Below, in pieces: positions 44,021 to 53,009 of a stretch of 57,307 nucleotides of DNA (positions are counted from its first letter, which is position 1; every line of letters starts with the position of its first letter). Both the position numbers and the translations under genes were made by a program. The notes under the pieces were generated by a model that saw only the letters and a list, made by a program, of their open reading frames with translations, had not been told where the DNA came from and ran no database searches. Source of the DNA: an uncultured Lachnospiraceae bacterium (lineage in GTDB: Bacteria > Bacillota > Clostridia > Lachnospirales > Lachnospiraceae); assembly GCA_900549995.1 (NCBI GenBank), contig URQQ01000027.1, positions 1-57,307 of the forward strand, written 5' to 3'.

Positions 44021-45592
44021 CTATTTGATATATTTTTCCCGGTATCCTCTCGGAGTCTCACCAGTCATTTTTTTAAATACGACTGAAAAGTACTTCGAGT
44101 TGTTATACCCGCACAGTTCGCTTACTTCCTGAATTGATACACTGCTGTCTGCCAGGAGTTTCTTCGCAATCTCAATCCTTTCTTTCGTAAGATAGGTATT
44201 GAAGCCACCCTCTACGTATTTTTTAAACAGAGTGCTGACATAACCCGGAGTCTTGTGAAACTTAAGCGCGATACTGTTCAGGTCAAGCTCTTCCGTAATA
44301 TGCTCATCCACATAAGTCCGGATCTGCTCCAGAAGTTTTACATTGCCTCCGCCCAGATCTTTGGCCGTATCCGCCACAGTCTCGATTCTCTCTTTGATCT
44401 CCATTTTAAGCTCCTGAATGGACCAGAATTCAAAAAACTGTCTGTACTTTTCTTCCCACGTCTTCGTCTCCATCTGCCGCTTTGCGATCTGCCTGCTGAT
44501 ATACTCCTGTACTTCTATGTATTCTTCCTTCAGGACGGCGATCTCTTTTTTCTTCCGTTCTTCCAGATACAGATTCTGAAAAGCATCCAGAACTTCAAAT
44601 ATATTCACCTGGTCAAACGGCCTGAGCATCTCCCGGATATTATAAGGTTTCACCTGCTTATTACACAGCGATTCATCATAGACACAGATACTGTCGCCAT
44701 CCTCCATAATCTTATATTCCAGCGCCGTCATCGCATGTTCCAGTGCCGTGTGAAGATAGATGGAATCAAAAGCCACATCCCCAAGTCCGGCATATCCTTC
44801 AGTCTTACAATATTCCCTGATCAGCTGGATCGCCCGGCGCATCAGCTTTCTTTTCGGTTCCCTTAACAGTTCCCCGCTGCTGCTCTCAAAAATCACAACA
44901 ATTACACCCGGCCTGTACTGAACATTCTCAACGAAACTTCCTTCCCCTTCCATGCTCATGAATTCATCCAATATATTTTTCACAGCGAAATCCATATAAT
45001 CCTGACTCTGTTCCGTAATCTGATACTGGACTGCAGCACAGGTATAGAGCTTCGATTCGAACGTCATCCCAATCTCCCCAAGCTGCTTTAAATACTGCTT
45101 CGCTTCTTCACCGGTAGTACAGTTCAAAAGTCCAATCAGAAAATCATGTTTCAGGCGCTCCATCGCTTTCGCATTCTCAATCCGGCGGATAATCTCCTTC
45201 TCATTCTTTCTCTGTGCCTCCTGGATATCATCAATATACCCCTGGATCAGTGTCACAAATTCCTGCTTTTTAATCGGCTTCATCATGTATTCCTTCACCC
45301 CAAGCTTGATTGCGCTCTTGGCATAGTCAAAATTCTCATAGCCTGAGAGAATGATCACCGGGGTATTCACATTCTGTTCCTTTAAAGCCGCTATAAAATC
45401 AAGGCCGTTTAACCCCGGCATACTGATATCTGTGATAATCAGGCTGGGGGTCTCAAGTTTTGACTGTTCCAGTGCCTCAATTCCATTGCTTGCCTCAACA
45501 CATGATACTTCCACCGTCAGGTTCTTGGATAGCATCGAAATAATTCCTTTTCGGATAAATCTTTCGTCATCTGCCACTAATATTTTAAACAT
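44021..45592 (-). CDS. YesN-type response regulator with AraC domain (tetritol module)
   Basis: 523 residues. Receiver: ADDE acidic pair, phosphoacceptor Asp in SLIITDISMPGLNG, Lys in EYMMKPIKK. Middle region about 130-420. C-terminal AraC domain with FHKTPGYVSTLFKKYV and LCGYNNSKYFSVVFKKMTG. Cotranscribed after its kinase (10-bp gap). It sits between the transporter operon and the divergent rpiB, so control of both is likely. Confidence 0.9.
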   Translation of the reverse strand: MFKILVADDERFIRKGIISMLSKNLTVEVSCVEASNGIEALEQSKLETPSLIITDISMPGLNGLDFIAALKEQNVNTPVIILSGYENFDYAKSAIKLGVKEYMMKPIKKQEFVTLIQGYIDDIQEAQRKNEKEIIRRIENAKAMERLKHDFLIGLLNCTTGEEAKQYLKQLGEIGMTFESKLYTCAAVQYQITEQSQDYMDFAVKNILDEFMSMEGEGSFVENVQYRPGVIVVIFESSSGELLREPKRKLMRRAIQLIREYCKTEGYAGLGDVAFDSIYLHTALEHAMTALEYKIMEDGDSICVYDESLCNKQVKPYNIREMLRPFDQVNIFEVLDAFQNLYLEERKKKEIAVLKEEYIEVQEYISRQIAKRQMETKTWEEKYRQFFEFWSIQELKMEIKERIETVADTAKDLGGGNVKLLEQIRTYVDEHITEELDLNSIALKFHKTPGYVSTLFKKYVEGGFNTYLTKERIEIAKKLLADSSVSIQEVSELCGYNNSKYFSVVFKKMTGETPRGYREKYIK

Positions 45593-45602
45593 CTGTTTCT
45601 CC

Positions 45603-47417
45603 TTATTGATCCAAGATAATGTTTATCGTTATTTTTATTCCTTCAGGATCTACATTCTCAATCTTCAGGGTACTTCCTTCCCTGCAGAGCATCTCAATCC
45701 TCTGTTTTACATTTGTCACACCAATAGAATATCTCTTCTTCTCCTCGTTTCTGAAAGGCTGGTTTGTACTCAGACTGTTCTGGAGCCTCTTCATCCGCTC
45801 GGCTTCTATCCCTGCACCGTTGTCCTGAATTACAATCTTAAGCACTCTGCCTTCTTTTGCCGCCCGGACCCATAATTTCCACGGAGGCAGCTTATCCTTA
45901 AATCCATGGTTGAAACTGTTTTCCACCAGCGGCTGTATCATCATTTTGGGAACCTCAATTTCATCCAGCCCCTCCCCGCATTCCAGAACGCAGAAAAGCT
46001 CATCACCAAAGCGCATTTTCATGATATAGAGATAATCCTCCATATTTTTCCACTCTTTGGCAAACGGTGCCTCGTTGCTTCCCCAGCTGATACTGTAGCG
46101 GAACAGATCACCAAGTGCCGAAAGGCTGTCTCCCATAGAGTCGAACTCCCCGATCTCACACTGCATCCTCATATTTTCCAGTGTATTATAAAGAAAATGC
46201 GGATTAATCTGTGCCTGCAGCGCACGAAGCTCGGCATCCTTTTTTGTCTTTTCATTCTGTACCCGCTCTTCCAGCACCTGGTCGAGCTGGGACGCCATCC
46301 AGTTAAATGTACGGATAATCCGTGCCAGCTCATCATCCACCGTTTCTTCTGCAGGGACCTGTACCTTAAATTCTCCGTTTCCTACTTTGCTCATCATATG
46401 GTCAAGCACAACCATGCGTTTCAATACATTATTCATGATGCAATACGTAATAACTGCCAGTACAAAGAGGCACATGACCGTCAGGCCTATAATCATCACA
46501 CCGCGCTTTAAAAGTGCGGTATTCACAGGTCTCTTCGGAACAACAGATACCATGATCAGTCCTGTTTTTTCATTCGTCTTATGGGATACGAGATAAGTGC
46601 TGCCTTCAAAACTGCACTCCGCCTTCCCCTTGCTGCCAGCGACGGACTCTGCCACAGCCTTCTGCAGACCTGCTTTATTTCTCTTTGTATCAAACAAAAG
46701 ATTTTTATCCCTGTCCAGAAGAATACTTGCGGCATCGCCCTCTTTATTGCCGAGGGCAGTCTTCCCAGCAAGCTTCGAGATACTGATATCAATCTCCACT
46801 ACCCCTACCAGTTCGTTTGTATTCAGACTATACACTTTTCTGTAAACCGGAAGAATCTGTAATTCTTCCGTTGCAATATTCAGTTTGGAAATCTCCAGAT
46901 TCGATACATTGATCCGGGTCTGCCTCACCTCACCAAATATAAGTTCCTCTTCGGATGTCTCGATCTCTCTGTAATAGGGTTCCCGCATCAATTCACTTAA
47001 ATAAAACTGCCTCTGGCCTGAATACCGCTCGACGATCTGCCTGTTGGATGAATAAACACCAACTTCACTGTATTTATTCGAATACAGCTGTTTACTGTTG
47101 TAGAGTTCTTTCAGCAGGCTGGAAAAATAGTAATCCATCTCCCCCGCGCTAAGATCATTCTTCCCATCCAGGATATAGGAAAATTCCTGGCGGGAGAATA
47201 GTTCGCTGAACACATCTGTCACTTCCCGCAAATTCCCGTCAATATTATTTTCCATCTGTGCAACGGCCGTATCCATCGTGTCATTTGCCGTTCTCATAAG
47301 AGAAACTTTAAATGTCTGTATATAAAATACTCCCAGCACAATCACAGGAATCAGAAGCAGCAATGTGGTGATCATCGTCATTTTCCACACTAGGCTCATT
47401 CTTTTGATTATTTTCAT
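45603..47417 (-). CDS. LytS/YesM-type sensor histidine kinase (tetritol module)
   Basis: 604 residues. Helix at about 10-32, dCache-like extracytoplasmic sensor (about 40-290), second helix at about 300-325, HAMP, then phosphoacceptor His in AQINPHFLYNTLE, N box MIQPLVENSFNHG, DNGAGI and YSIGVTNV. Forms a two-component system with the following regulator. Preceded by a consensus promoter (47466-47494), divergent from rpiB. Confidence 0.9.
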   Translation of the reverse strand: MKIIKRMSLVWKMTMITTLLLLIPVIVLGVFYIQTFKVSLMRTANDTMDTAVAQMENNIDGNLREVTDVFSELFSRQEFSYILDGKNDLSAGEMDYYFSSLLKELYNSKQLYSNKYSEVGVYSSNRQIVERYSGQRQFYLSELMREPYYREIETSEEELIFGEVRQTRINVSNLEISKLNIATEELQILPVYRKVYSLNTNELVGVVEIDISISKLAGKTALGNKEGDAASILLDRDKNLLFDTKRNKAGLQKAVAESVAGSKGKAECSFEGSTYLVSHKTNEKTGLIMVSVVPKRPVNTALLKRGVMIIGLTVMCLFVLAVITYCIMNNVLKRMVVLDHMMSKVGNGEFKVQVPAEETVDDELARIIRTFNWMASQLDQVLEERVQNEKTKKDAELRALQAQINPHFLYNTLENMRMQCEIGEFDSMGDSLSALGDLFRYSISWGSNEAPFAKEWKNMEDYLYIMKMRFGDELFCVLECGEGLDEIEVPKMMIQPLVENSFNHGFKDKLPPWKLWVRAAKEGRVLKIVIQDNGAGIEAERMKRLQNSLSTNQPFRNEEKKRYSIGVTNVKQRIEMLCREGSTLKIENVDPEGIKITINIILDQ

Positions 47418-47465
47418 ATCTCTCTTTTTTTCCCTCTCATCTGCCCAACTTCCATTTATACTCTG

Positions 47466-47494
47466 ATTATATAGTCATCGTTTTCTACATGCAA
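47466..47494 (-). promoter_or_regulatory. Promoter of the tetritol-module kinase operon
   Basis: Minus strand: TTGCAT (47489-47494), 17-bp spacer, TATAAT (47466-47471). Confidence 0.65.
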
Positions 47495-47573
47495 CACCTG
47501 TTTTGAGCCATTTCATCTTCAAAACTTTCGTTTTATTTCGTTTTTATTGTTTTTGATATATTTTAACTTTTAT

Positions 47574-47586
47574 ATGAAAGTTTCAT
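47574..47586. promoter_or_regulatory. Palindrome upstream of the rpiB promoter
   Basis: ATGAAAGTTTCAT is a perfect 6-1-6 inverted repeat ending 8 bp before the -35 box of the rpiB-type gene. The position suits an activator or dual regulator site. Confidence 0.35.
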
Positions 47587-47593
47587 TTTTTGC

Positions 47594-47622
47594 TTGACTT
47601 CATTTGGCAGATCTTATATTAT
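47594..47622 (+). promoter_or_regulatory. Promoter of the rpiB-type gene
   Basis: TTGACT (47594-47599), 17-bp spacer, TATTAT (47617-47622); start about 45 bp before the gene. Confidence 0.7.
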
Positions 47623-47674
47623 GAATTACAGAATCTTATTTTTTTTATTCATATTGACGAAGGAGGTCATTCTC

Positions 47675-48136
47675 ATGAAAATTGCAATTGGATGTGATGA
47701 AGCAGCTTACAGATTAAAGGTGGAGATCATGAACCACTTAAAGAACCGCGAGGATATTGAATTAAAAGATTTCGGTGCCGACGAAGGTGACGTTGTGCTC
47801 TATCCAGATGTTGCATATACAGTAGCTGACGCCGTAGCAAGCGGTGAATATGAAAGAGGTATCCTTGTATGTGGTACAGGTATCGGTATGGCGATCTGCG
47901 CGAATAAAGTACCTGGAATCCGTGCTGCGGTATGCCATGACCCATTCTCAACAGAACGCTCCAGAAAAAGCAACGATGCCCAGATCATGTGTATGGGCGA
48001 ACGTGTCATCGGAGTTGAACTTGCGAAATATCTTGTAGATATCTGGCTTGGCTGTGATTTCTCAGGCGGCGGATCTGCTCCGAAGGTTGACCGTATCAAT
48101 GAGTTAGAGCAGGAACATATTAAAAACGCAAAATAA
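47675..48136 (+). CDS. RpiB/LacAB-family sugar-phosphate isomerase
   Basis: 153 residues from the ATG at 47675 (GGAGG 8 bp ahead); earlier in-frame codons overlap the promoter. RpiB fold: IAIGCDEAAYRLK, YPDVA, catalytic Cys in VCGTGIGMAICANKVPGIRA, and ARCH-like CHDPFSTERSRKSNDAQIM. Family members interconvert aldose and ketose phosphates (ribose 5-phosphate, allose 6-phosphate, galactose 6-phosphate, erythrulose 4-phosphate). Beside an SDR-DhaKL operon, the tetrose role (erythrulose 4-phosphate to erythrose 4-phosphate) is most likely; a plain RpiB cannot be excluded. Confidence 0.82.
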   Translation: MKIAIGCDEAAYRLKVEIMNHLKNREDIELKDFGADEGDVVLYPDVAYTVADAVASGEYERGILVCGTGIGMAICANKVPGIRAAVCHDPFSTERSRKSNDAQIMCMGERVIGVELAKYLVDIWLGCDFSGGGSAPKVDRINELEQEHIKNAK

Positions 48137-48143
48137 TTCAGAC

Positions 48144-48177
48144 AAAGGGCTTCCGCAATTAAGCGGTGCCCTTTTTT
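48144..48177 (+). terminator. Terminator after the rpiB-type gene
   Basis: AAAGGGC-TT-CCGC pairs with GCGG-T-GCCCTTT around a short loop, followed by TTTTTT. Confidence 0.75.
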
Positions 48178-48237
48178 ATATGCCAAGGCTCATTCTTTAT
48201 TCTAATGCAGGAAATTTATGGAAGGATTAATCTGCCA

Positions 48238-48266
48238 TTTTCAATATACGTCCTGAATGGTATAAT
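48238..48266 (+). promoter_or_regulatory. Promoter of the membrane AraC-regulator gene
   Basis: TTTTCA (48238-48243), 17-bp spacer, TATAAT (48261-48266). Confidence 0.55.
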
Positions 48267-48332
48267 AATAAAAACTTACGGATTTTTATAATATGACAGT
48301 TCAGCCGGACTGGCTGGCAGAAGGAGGATACA

Positions 48333-50441
48333 ATGTTTCACCATTTTCACCTGTCTAATTTAAAAAAGCACTGGATATTTCCGATGATTACAGGGATTTT
48401 GATTGTCTCTGTATCTCTTCTGCTTGTCAGCATCAAAGCGGTTTCTCTGATGAAAGAAGAAAAAATACAGGAATCAGAAAAAATCACAGATACTGTCCGA
48501 AAGAGTATCGACCGTTCTTTATTTACCCTTCAGGCTTCGGCGGCCGAGTTGATGCTGAACAATCAGAATATCACTCTGCAGTCCGCAAAAAGCAAAGATG
48601 AATTCACTTCACCTGATACATACAGATATGCAGAACTTATGTATAACATAAAAGTCGCAAACGCTCTCGTAGAAGATATTTATTTATACTATCCGGCGCA
48701 GGATTATATTGTCGGTACAGAAGGAAGTTATTCATCCAAAAATTATTTCCTGTTAGGCAATCGCCTCAAAAAAGCAGAATATGCGTCCTGGAAAGAGGAG
48801 ATACTTGATAATGGACGAAGCGAATTTTTCTTGAAAGATTCCAGCGACGGCTCTCAGAAGCTTTACTTCCGACAGCAGATGCCGGCCGGCATGGATGCCA
48901 ATCCCATGGCTGTTCTTGTTTTATGTATCAATGAAGCAGAATTCGGACGTCTTCTTGATATGTCACTGCCCCATGACCGCAGTACATCTATCTCTGTGTT
49001 CAGCAGCAACGGTGAGCTGTACCTGGCAGGAAATGATACCGGAGTGGCCTCTCCGGATGAAATACCTGACGGTCTGAAAGACGTCTCATCAGGCATGAAA
49101 AAAATCGAAACCAATTCATACATCGGCTGGAAAATGCCATCTGACTACAATGCATTTTATTATGTCGTTCTCAGCAACAAAAAGGCACTCATCTCTTATA
49201 TTATGCCAATCCGGCGCCTTCTGTTTGCCGGCATTGCCATCTGTACAGCTGCCGGATTGATTGTCTCACTCTATCTTGGCCGGAAACAATATCTTACTAT
49301 AGAGAAAACAATTCACGGACTAAACGAGCAGATGCTATGGTCGCTAAAGAGCAATATACTTACAGATGTTCTGAACCAGAAACTGACCGATGCCGCCACA
49401 GTGAAGAACATGTTTCAGTCAGGGGGAATCACGCTTGATTATATGTATTATCAGTTTGCAGTCGCAGACATTTCTTCTGAAAAAAACAAAAATCAGATGA
49501 AAGAGTGTATATTCAGTATTGGAAAAGAACTGGAACAGAAGGATGATGCCCTGGATGTGATCCCCTCTGTTATGGGACAAAAGGCAGTGCTTCTGCTCAA
49601 CTACGATACACCGGATCCCCGGCTGGCCAAACAGCTTGAAGCATTATTCCAGAACATTTTTCCCGGCAAAATATCGTTCGCCCACAGTGAAGAATTTATG
49701 GCAATTGAACAGATTGTCCCCATTTATGAGCAGACCCTGCACAGCCTTCACGGACAGTCCGGCCATGCCTCAGATACCGGCCTGTCCAGAGAGAAAAAAG
49801 AGAAGATTATCCTGAAACGATTTAAAAGAGCACTTCTTCTCCGCGAGTATGCAAATGCCGGGGCAATGGTATCTGAGCTCTTTGAAGATTACGTACTGGC
49901 AGTGCCTGACTCCTATGTGCGCATGAGCCGTCAATACGAAATTGTAAACCTGACTCTGTCATGTGTGGAAACAGAGGACGCACGGTATCACACAACACTA
50001 TACCCCTCCTATCTGGACCGGCTGAAAACCTGTACCGATATGCAGGAAATTCCGGTGCGGCTTTCGGAAATACTTGGCAGACTGGAACAGCTCAACAGCC
50101 AGTATACTCTGAGGCAGAAAGATACACTTTCCCACCGTATTAAACAGATTATCGATGAAAACTATAATCAGAATTATCTTGGCCTCTGCTATATTTCAGA
50201 ACAGGTAAAAGTAAGTTCCTCTTATGTATCCAAAGTATTTAAAGATGAATACGGAATCGGCCTTGTCGAGTACATGAACCGGCTTCGTATCGATCACGCG
50301 AAAAAAATTATGGCGTCCGAAAGTCTGACCGTAAAGGAAATTGCAGAAAAAGTGGGGTTCACCAGTGACATTCACTTTATCCGGATTTTCAAAAAATATG
50401 AAAATACAACGCCGGGTGTATATCAAAAACAGACAAAATAG
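48333..50441 (+). CDS. Membrane-bound AraC-family regulator with extracytoplasmic sensor
   Basis: 702 residues. Helices at about 14-36 and 285-310 enclose a Cache-like sensor domain (FTLQASAAELMLNNQN, VEDIYLYYPAQDYIVG). A cytoplasmic middle region follows, ending in an AraC double helix-turn-helix (about 600-700) with VKVSSSYVSKVFKDEYG and VGFTSDIHFIRIFKKYEN. There is no kinase or receiver domain, so this is a one-component transmembrane activator of the YesS/YtdP kind. It is immediately upstream of, and codirectional with, the CUT1 transporter genes it probably controls. Ribosome site AGAAGGAGG. Confidence 0.88.
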   Translation: MFHHFHLSNLKKHWIFPMITGILIVSVSLLLVSIKAVSLMKEEKIQESEKITDTVRKSIDRSLFTLQASAAELMLNNQNITLQSAKSKDEFTSPDTYRYAELMYNIKVANALVEDIYLYYPAQDYIVGTEGSYSSKNYFLLGNRLKKAEYASWKEEILDNGRSEFFLKDSSDGSQKLYFRQQMPAGMDANPMAVLVLCINEAEFGRLLDMSLPHDRSTSISVFSSNGELYLAGNDTGVASPDEIPDGLKDVSSGMKKIETNSYIGWKMPSDYNAFYYVVLSNKKALISYIMPIRRLLFAGIAICTAAGLIVSLYLGRKQYLTIEKTIHGLNEQMLWSLKSNILTDVLNQKLTDAATVKNMFQSGGITLDYMYYQFAVADISSEKNKNQMKECIFSIGKELEQKDDALDVIPSVMGQKAVLLLNYDTPDPRLAKQLEALFQNIFPGKISFAHSEEFMAIEQIVPIYEQTLHSLHGQSGHASDTGLSREKKEKIILKRFKRALLLREYANAGAMVSELFEDYVLAVPDSYVRMSRQYEIVNLTLSCVETEDARYHTTLYPSYLDRLKTCTDMQEIPVRLSEILGRLEQLNSQYTLRQKDTLSHRIKQIIDENYNQNYLGLCYISEQVKVSSSYVSKVFKDEYGIGLVEYMNRLRIDHAKKIMASESLTVKEIAEKVGFTSDIHFIRIFKKYENTTPGVYQKQTK

Positions 50442-50450
50442 ACGAAAAAT

Positions 50451-50501
50451 GTTAATTCCGAAGTCATTTCAAAATATGTTAATTATCATAAAAAGTTAAT
50501 T
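50451..50501 (+). repeat. Three direct repeats of GTTAATT
   Basis: GTTAATT occurs at 50451-50457, 50478-50484 and 50495-50501, upstream of the CUT1 operon promoter. The last two are extended to GTTAATTAT. They are candidate AraC-type activator half-sites, although the terminator at 50567-50608 lies between them and the promoter. Confidence 0.25.
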
Positions 50502-50566
50502 ATACAGCAAAATAATCCTGTTTTTTATGCACTTTGTCTAATTTTTTATTAATATTTCTATTTATT

Positions 50567-50608
50567 TTACACAGATGTACTTCAAGTAAGTGCTTCTGTG
50601 TAATTTTT
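50567..50608 (+). terminator. Terminator of the AraC-regulator gene
   Basis: TTACACAGATGTACTT (50567-50582) pairs with AAGTGCTTCTGTGTAA (50588-50603), 14 of 16 positions, followed by TTTTT. Confidence 0.85.
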
Positions 50609-50635
50609 GTTTATTTCATTAAAATCTCATTCCCG

Positions 50636-50698
50636 TATAATGAAATTAACCCAAAACAAGGACGGAGAGGCCGTAAAAGGATGCATCCTTCCTCCGTC
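50636..50698 (+). promoter_or_regulatory. CUT1 operon promoter and leader stem-loop
   Basis: TATAAT (50636-50641) has no good -35 box, in keeping with an activator-dependent promoter. The leader contains GACGGAG (50661-50667) pairing with CTCCGTC (50692-50698) around an inner AAGGATGCATCCTT palindrome (50677-50690). Confidence 0.45.
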
Positions 50699-50727
50699 TA
50701 AATAAAAAAGAAAGAAGGTCTGGGAAT

Positions 50728-52011
50728 ATGAAAAAAGTTATGAAAAAATTATTGGCAGCAACTTTGAGTCTATCAATGATTTCTGCGATGGCTGCAGGCT
50801 GCAGCAAAAGTGAAGACAATAGTTCCAAAAGCAAAAGTAAAGAAGAAACTCTCGATGTATGGATGCCGCCCCTCAGCGAAAACCAGGACGATAAAGAAAT
50901 ATGGAACAGTATTTTAAAACCATTTGAAGAAGAAAACAATGTAAAAGTAAACGTTGAAATTGTACCATGGGGCAATTATGAGGAAAAATATCTGACTGGG
51001 GTAACTTCCGGTGAAGGCCCTGACGTTGGTTATATGTATATGGAGATGCTCGGCGACTTTATTGAGATGGGCGCAGTTGAACCACTGGATGACTATCTTA
51101 CAGAAGAGGATAAAGATAATTTCCTCTATCTGGAGAATGGAATGATAGATAAAAAGCAGTACTGTCTTCCGATGATTGTAGGAAATGCCATTGTGATGTG
51201 TTACAACAAAGACATTTTGGCGGCAAACGGCATCACAGAAGTACCGGATAATTGTACATGGGATCAGTTTGTGGAAATCTGTAAACAGATTAAAGTAGGC
51301 GCTGACAGCAGCACGGAAGTATATCCGCTTGTCCAGAGATGGGGCAATCCGTCCATGAGTACACTGAATGCATCTTTCTACCCTTATCTGTGGCAGAGCG
51401 GCGGTTCTATCTTTAATGAAGAAGGAACAGCACTCACAGTTGACAGCGAAGCAGGAAAAGAAGCAGTACAATTCCTGTATGATCTGCGGTTTACCCACAA
51501 CATACTGCCGGATATCGTTACCAGCCTTACGAATGATGACTGCATCAGTTACTTCTGTGAAGGGCAGACGGCCTTTGTGGAGATGGAGAGTTCAAGCACC
51601 GTACAGTTTGATGAAGCAGGGCTGAACTGGGGATTTATCACGAGTCTGACCAACAAAGAAAAAGGAACTTTTATGGCATCTGATTCACTTGTTCTGATGT
51701 CTAATTCCAAAAACAAAGAACTGGCATATAAACTGATTCAATTTATGCTCAGCGGCAATTCCATGACAGAATACCACAAGTCTGCGCAATTTGCCCCAAT
51801 CGGAAAAGATGAAGAATATCATGACAATCCGGCTTTCAAGTCCGTTTACGAAGAAGACGGTAAATCACTGCACAGTCTTTCTCCGGTAAAAGGAAACTCA
51901 AAAATTTCCGATACCCTCTATAAGAATCTTCAGCTTATGATGATGGGGGAAATGCAGCCGGAAGAGGTAATTAAAGAATCTGTTTCTTACGCAGACACTA
52001 TTCTGAAGTAG
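50728..52011 (+). CDS. CUT1 ABC transporter sugar-binding lipoprotein
   Basis: 427 residues, family 1 extracellular solute-binding protein (MalE/UgpB type). Lipobox AAGC, Ser/Lys linker, then LDVWMPPL, VNVEIVPWGNYEEKYLTGV, SGEGPDVGYMY and PMIVGNAIVMCYNKD. It binds an oligosaccharide or glycoside outside the membrane. First gene of a four-gene operon with two permeases and a DUF4091 hydrolase. A stem-loop follows the gene. Confidence 0.9.
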   Translation: MKKVMKKLLAATLSLSMISAMAAGCSKSEDNSSKSKSKEETLDVWMPPLSENQDDKEIWNSILKPFEEENNVKVNVEIVPWGNYEEKYLTGVTSGEGPDVGYMYMEMLGDFIEMGAVEPLDDYLTEEDKDNFLYLENGMIDKKQYCLPMIVGNAIVMCYNKDILAANGITEVPDNCTWDQFVEICKQIKVGADSSTEVYPLVQRWGNPSMSTLNASFYPYLWQSGGSIFNEEGTALTVDSEAGKEAVQFLYDLRFTHNILPDIVTSLTNDDCISYFCEGQTAFVEMESSSTVQFDEAGLNWGFITSLTNKEKGTFMASDSLVLMSNSKNKELAYKLIQFMLSGNSMTEYHKSAQFAPIGKDEEYHDNPAFKSVYEEDGKSLHSLSPVKGNSKISDTLYKNLQLMMMGEMQPEEVIKESVSYADTILK

Positions 52012-52042
52012 AAATTCGGAGACATCTTATTATTTCTAAAGA

Positions 52043-52077
52043 AAGGTGCAGGACATGCGTATATCTGCCTGCACCTT
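52043..52077 (+). other. Stem-loop after the CUT1 binding-protein gene
   Basis: AAGGTGCAGG (52043-52052) pairs perfectly with CCTGCACCTT (52068-52077). No T-run follows; probably stabilises the binding-protein mRNA. Confidence 0.65.
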
Positions 52078-52103
52078 CCGTTTGGCACAAAGGAGGCCCT
52101 GTC

Positions 52104-53009
52104 ATGAAATTTAAAAAGTTAAAATGGGAATCTTCCAGCGCATATTTGTTTATTCTGCCGAGTTTTCTACTTCTGGTCATCTTTCATATTATTCCGATAT
52201 TTATGACAGCCGGATATAGTTTTACAGAATATAATGTGCTTCAGTCACCCAAATTCGTCGGTCTGGCCAATTACAAGGACATGCTGAATGACTCCTATAT
52301 CATATCTTCATTGATAAATACAGGAATTTATACGGTAATTGTCGTACCGCTCCAGACAATTATATCAATGGTTATAGCATATGTTCTTGCGAGAAAATGC
52401 AAAAACCGCTATGGAAATTTTATCAGAAGTGTTCTGTTCATACCAGTAATTACGTCCATGGTACTTACTGCAGCAGTGTGGCGGCTTCTCTTATCAGGTA
52501 ATGCAGAAGGTGTTGTAAATTCAATTCTGAGTATATTTGGAATCGATGCCGTAAACTGGCTTGGCAACAGATGGCCTGCACTGATTGCGGTCTGTCTGAT
52601 TGCAGTCTGGAAAAACGTGGGATACTTCATGGTCATTTTCTACGCCGGAATGATGGACATTCCAGGTACTCTCTATGAAGCTGCAAAAATGGATGGAGCG
52701 GGGGAAGTAAGACAGTTCTTTTCCATTACCCTGCCGATGCTGAAACCAATTACCTATCTGGTTGTAACTCTTGGGACAATCTGGTCATTCCAGGTATTTG
52801 ACCTGGTGTACACACTCACCGGCGGCGGTCCCGGACGGGCTACCATGACGCTCGTTCTGACGATTTACAATTCCGCCTTCAAGAGCTACAAGATGGGATA
52901 TGCCAGTGCAGTCTCCATGCTGCTGCTTGCGCTGGTATTATTTGTCTCATTCCTGCAGAAAGTAGTATTCCGCGAGAAAGATGACACAAAGAGGAGGAAA
53001 ATGGTATGA
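52104..53009 (+). CDS. CUT1 ABC permease, UgpA/MalF type
   Basis: 301 residues, six helices. The cytoplasmic EAA loop that docks the ATPase reads EAAKMDGAGEVRQFFSITLP. LTGGGPG, typical of the family, precedes the last helices. It pairs with the next permease, which it overlaps by 4 nt. No ATPase gene is nearby. Ribosome site AAAGGAGG. Confidence 0.93.
   Translation: MKFKKLKWESSSAYLFILPSFLLLVIFHIIPIFMTAGYSFTEYNVLQSPKFVGLANYKDMLNDSYIISSLINTGIYTVIVVPLQTIISMVIAYVLARKCKNRYGNFIRSVLFIPVITSMVLTAAVWRLLLSGNAEGVVNSILSIFGIDAVNWLGNRWPALIAVCLIAVWKNVGYFMVIFYAGMMDIPGTLYEAAKMDGAGEVRQFFSITLPMLKPITYLVVTLGTIWSFQVFDLVYTLTGGGPGRATMTLVLTIYNSAFKSYKMGYASAVSMLLLALVLFVSFLQKVVFREKDDTKRRKMV

Noticed and set aside
45603..47417. 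Chemotaxis receptor, because of dCache plus HAMP
   Set aside because: The C-terminal half carries histidine-kinase H, N and G motifs, not a methyl-accepting signalling hairpin.
50451..50501. GTTAATT repeats as a CRISPR-like or attachment site
   Set aside because: Only three 7-bp AT-rich copies with unequal spacing, no conserved longer repeat, no integrase or cas gene.
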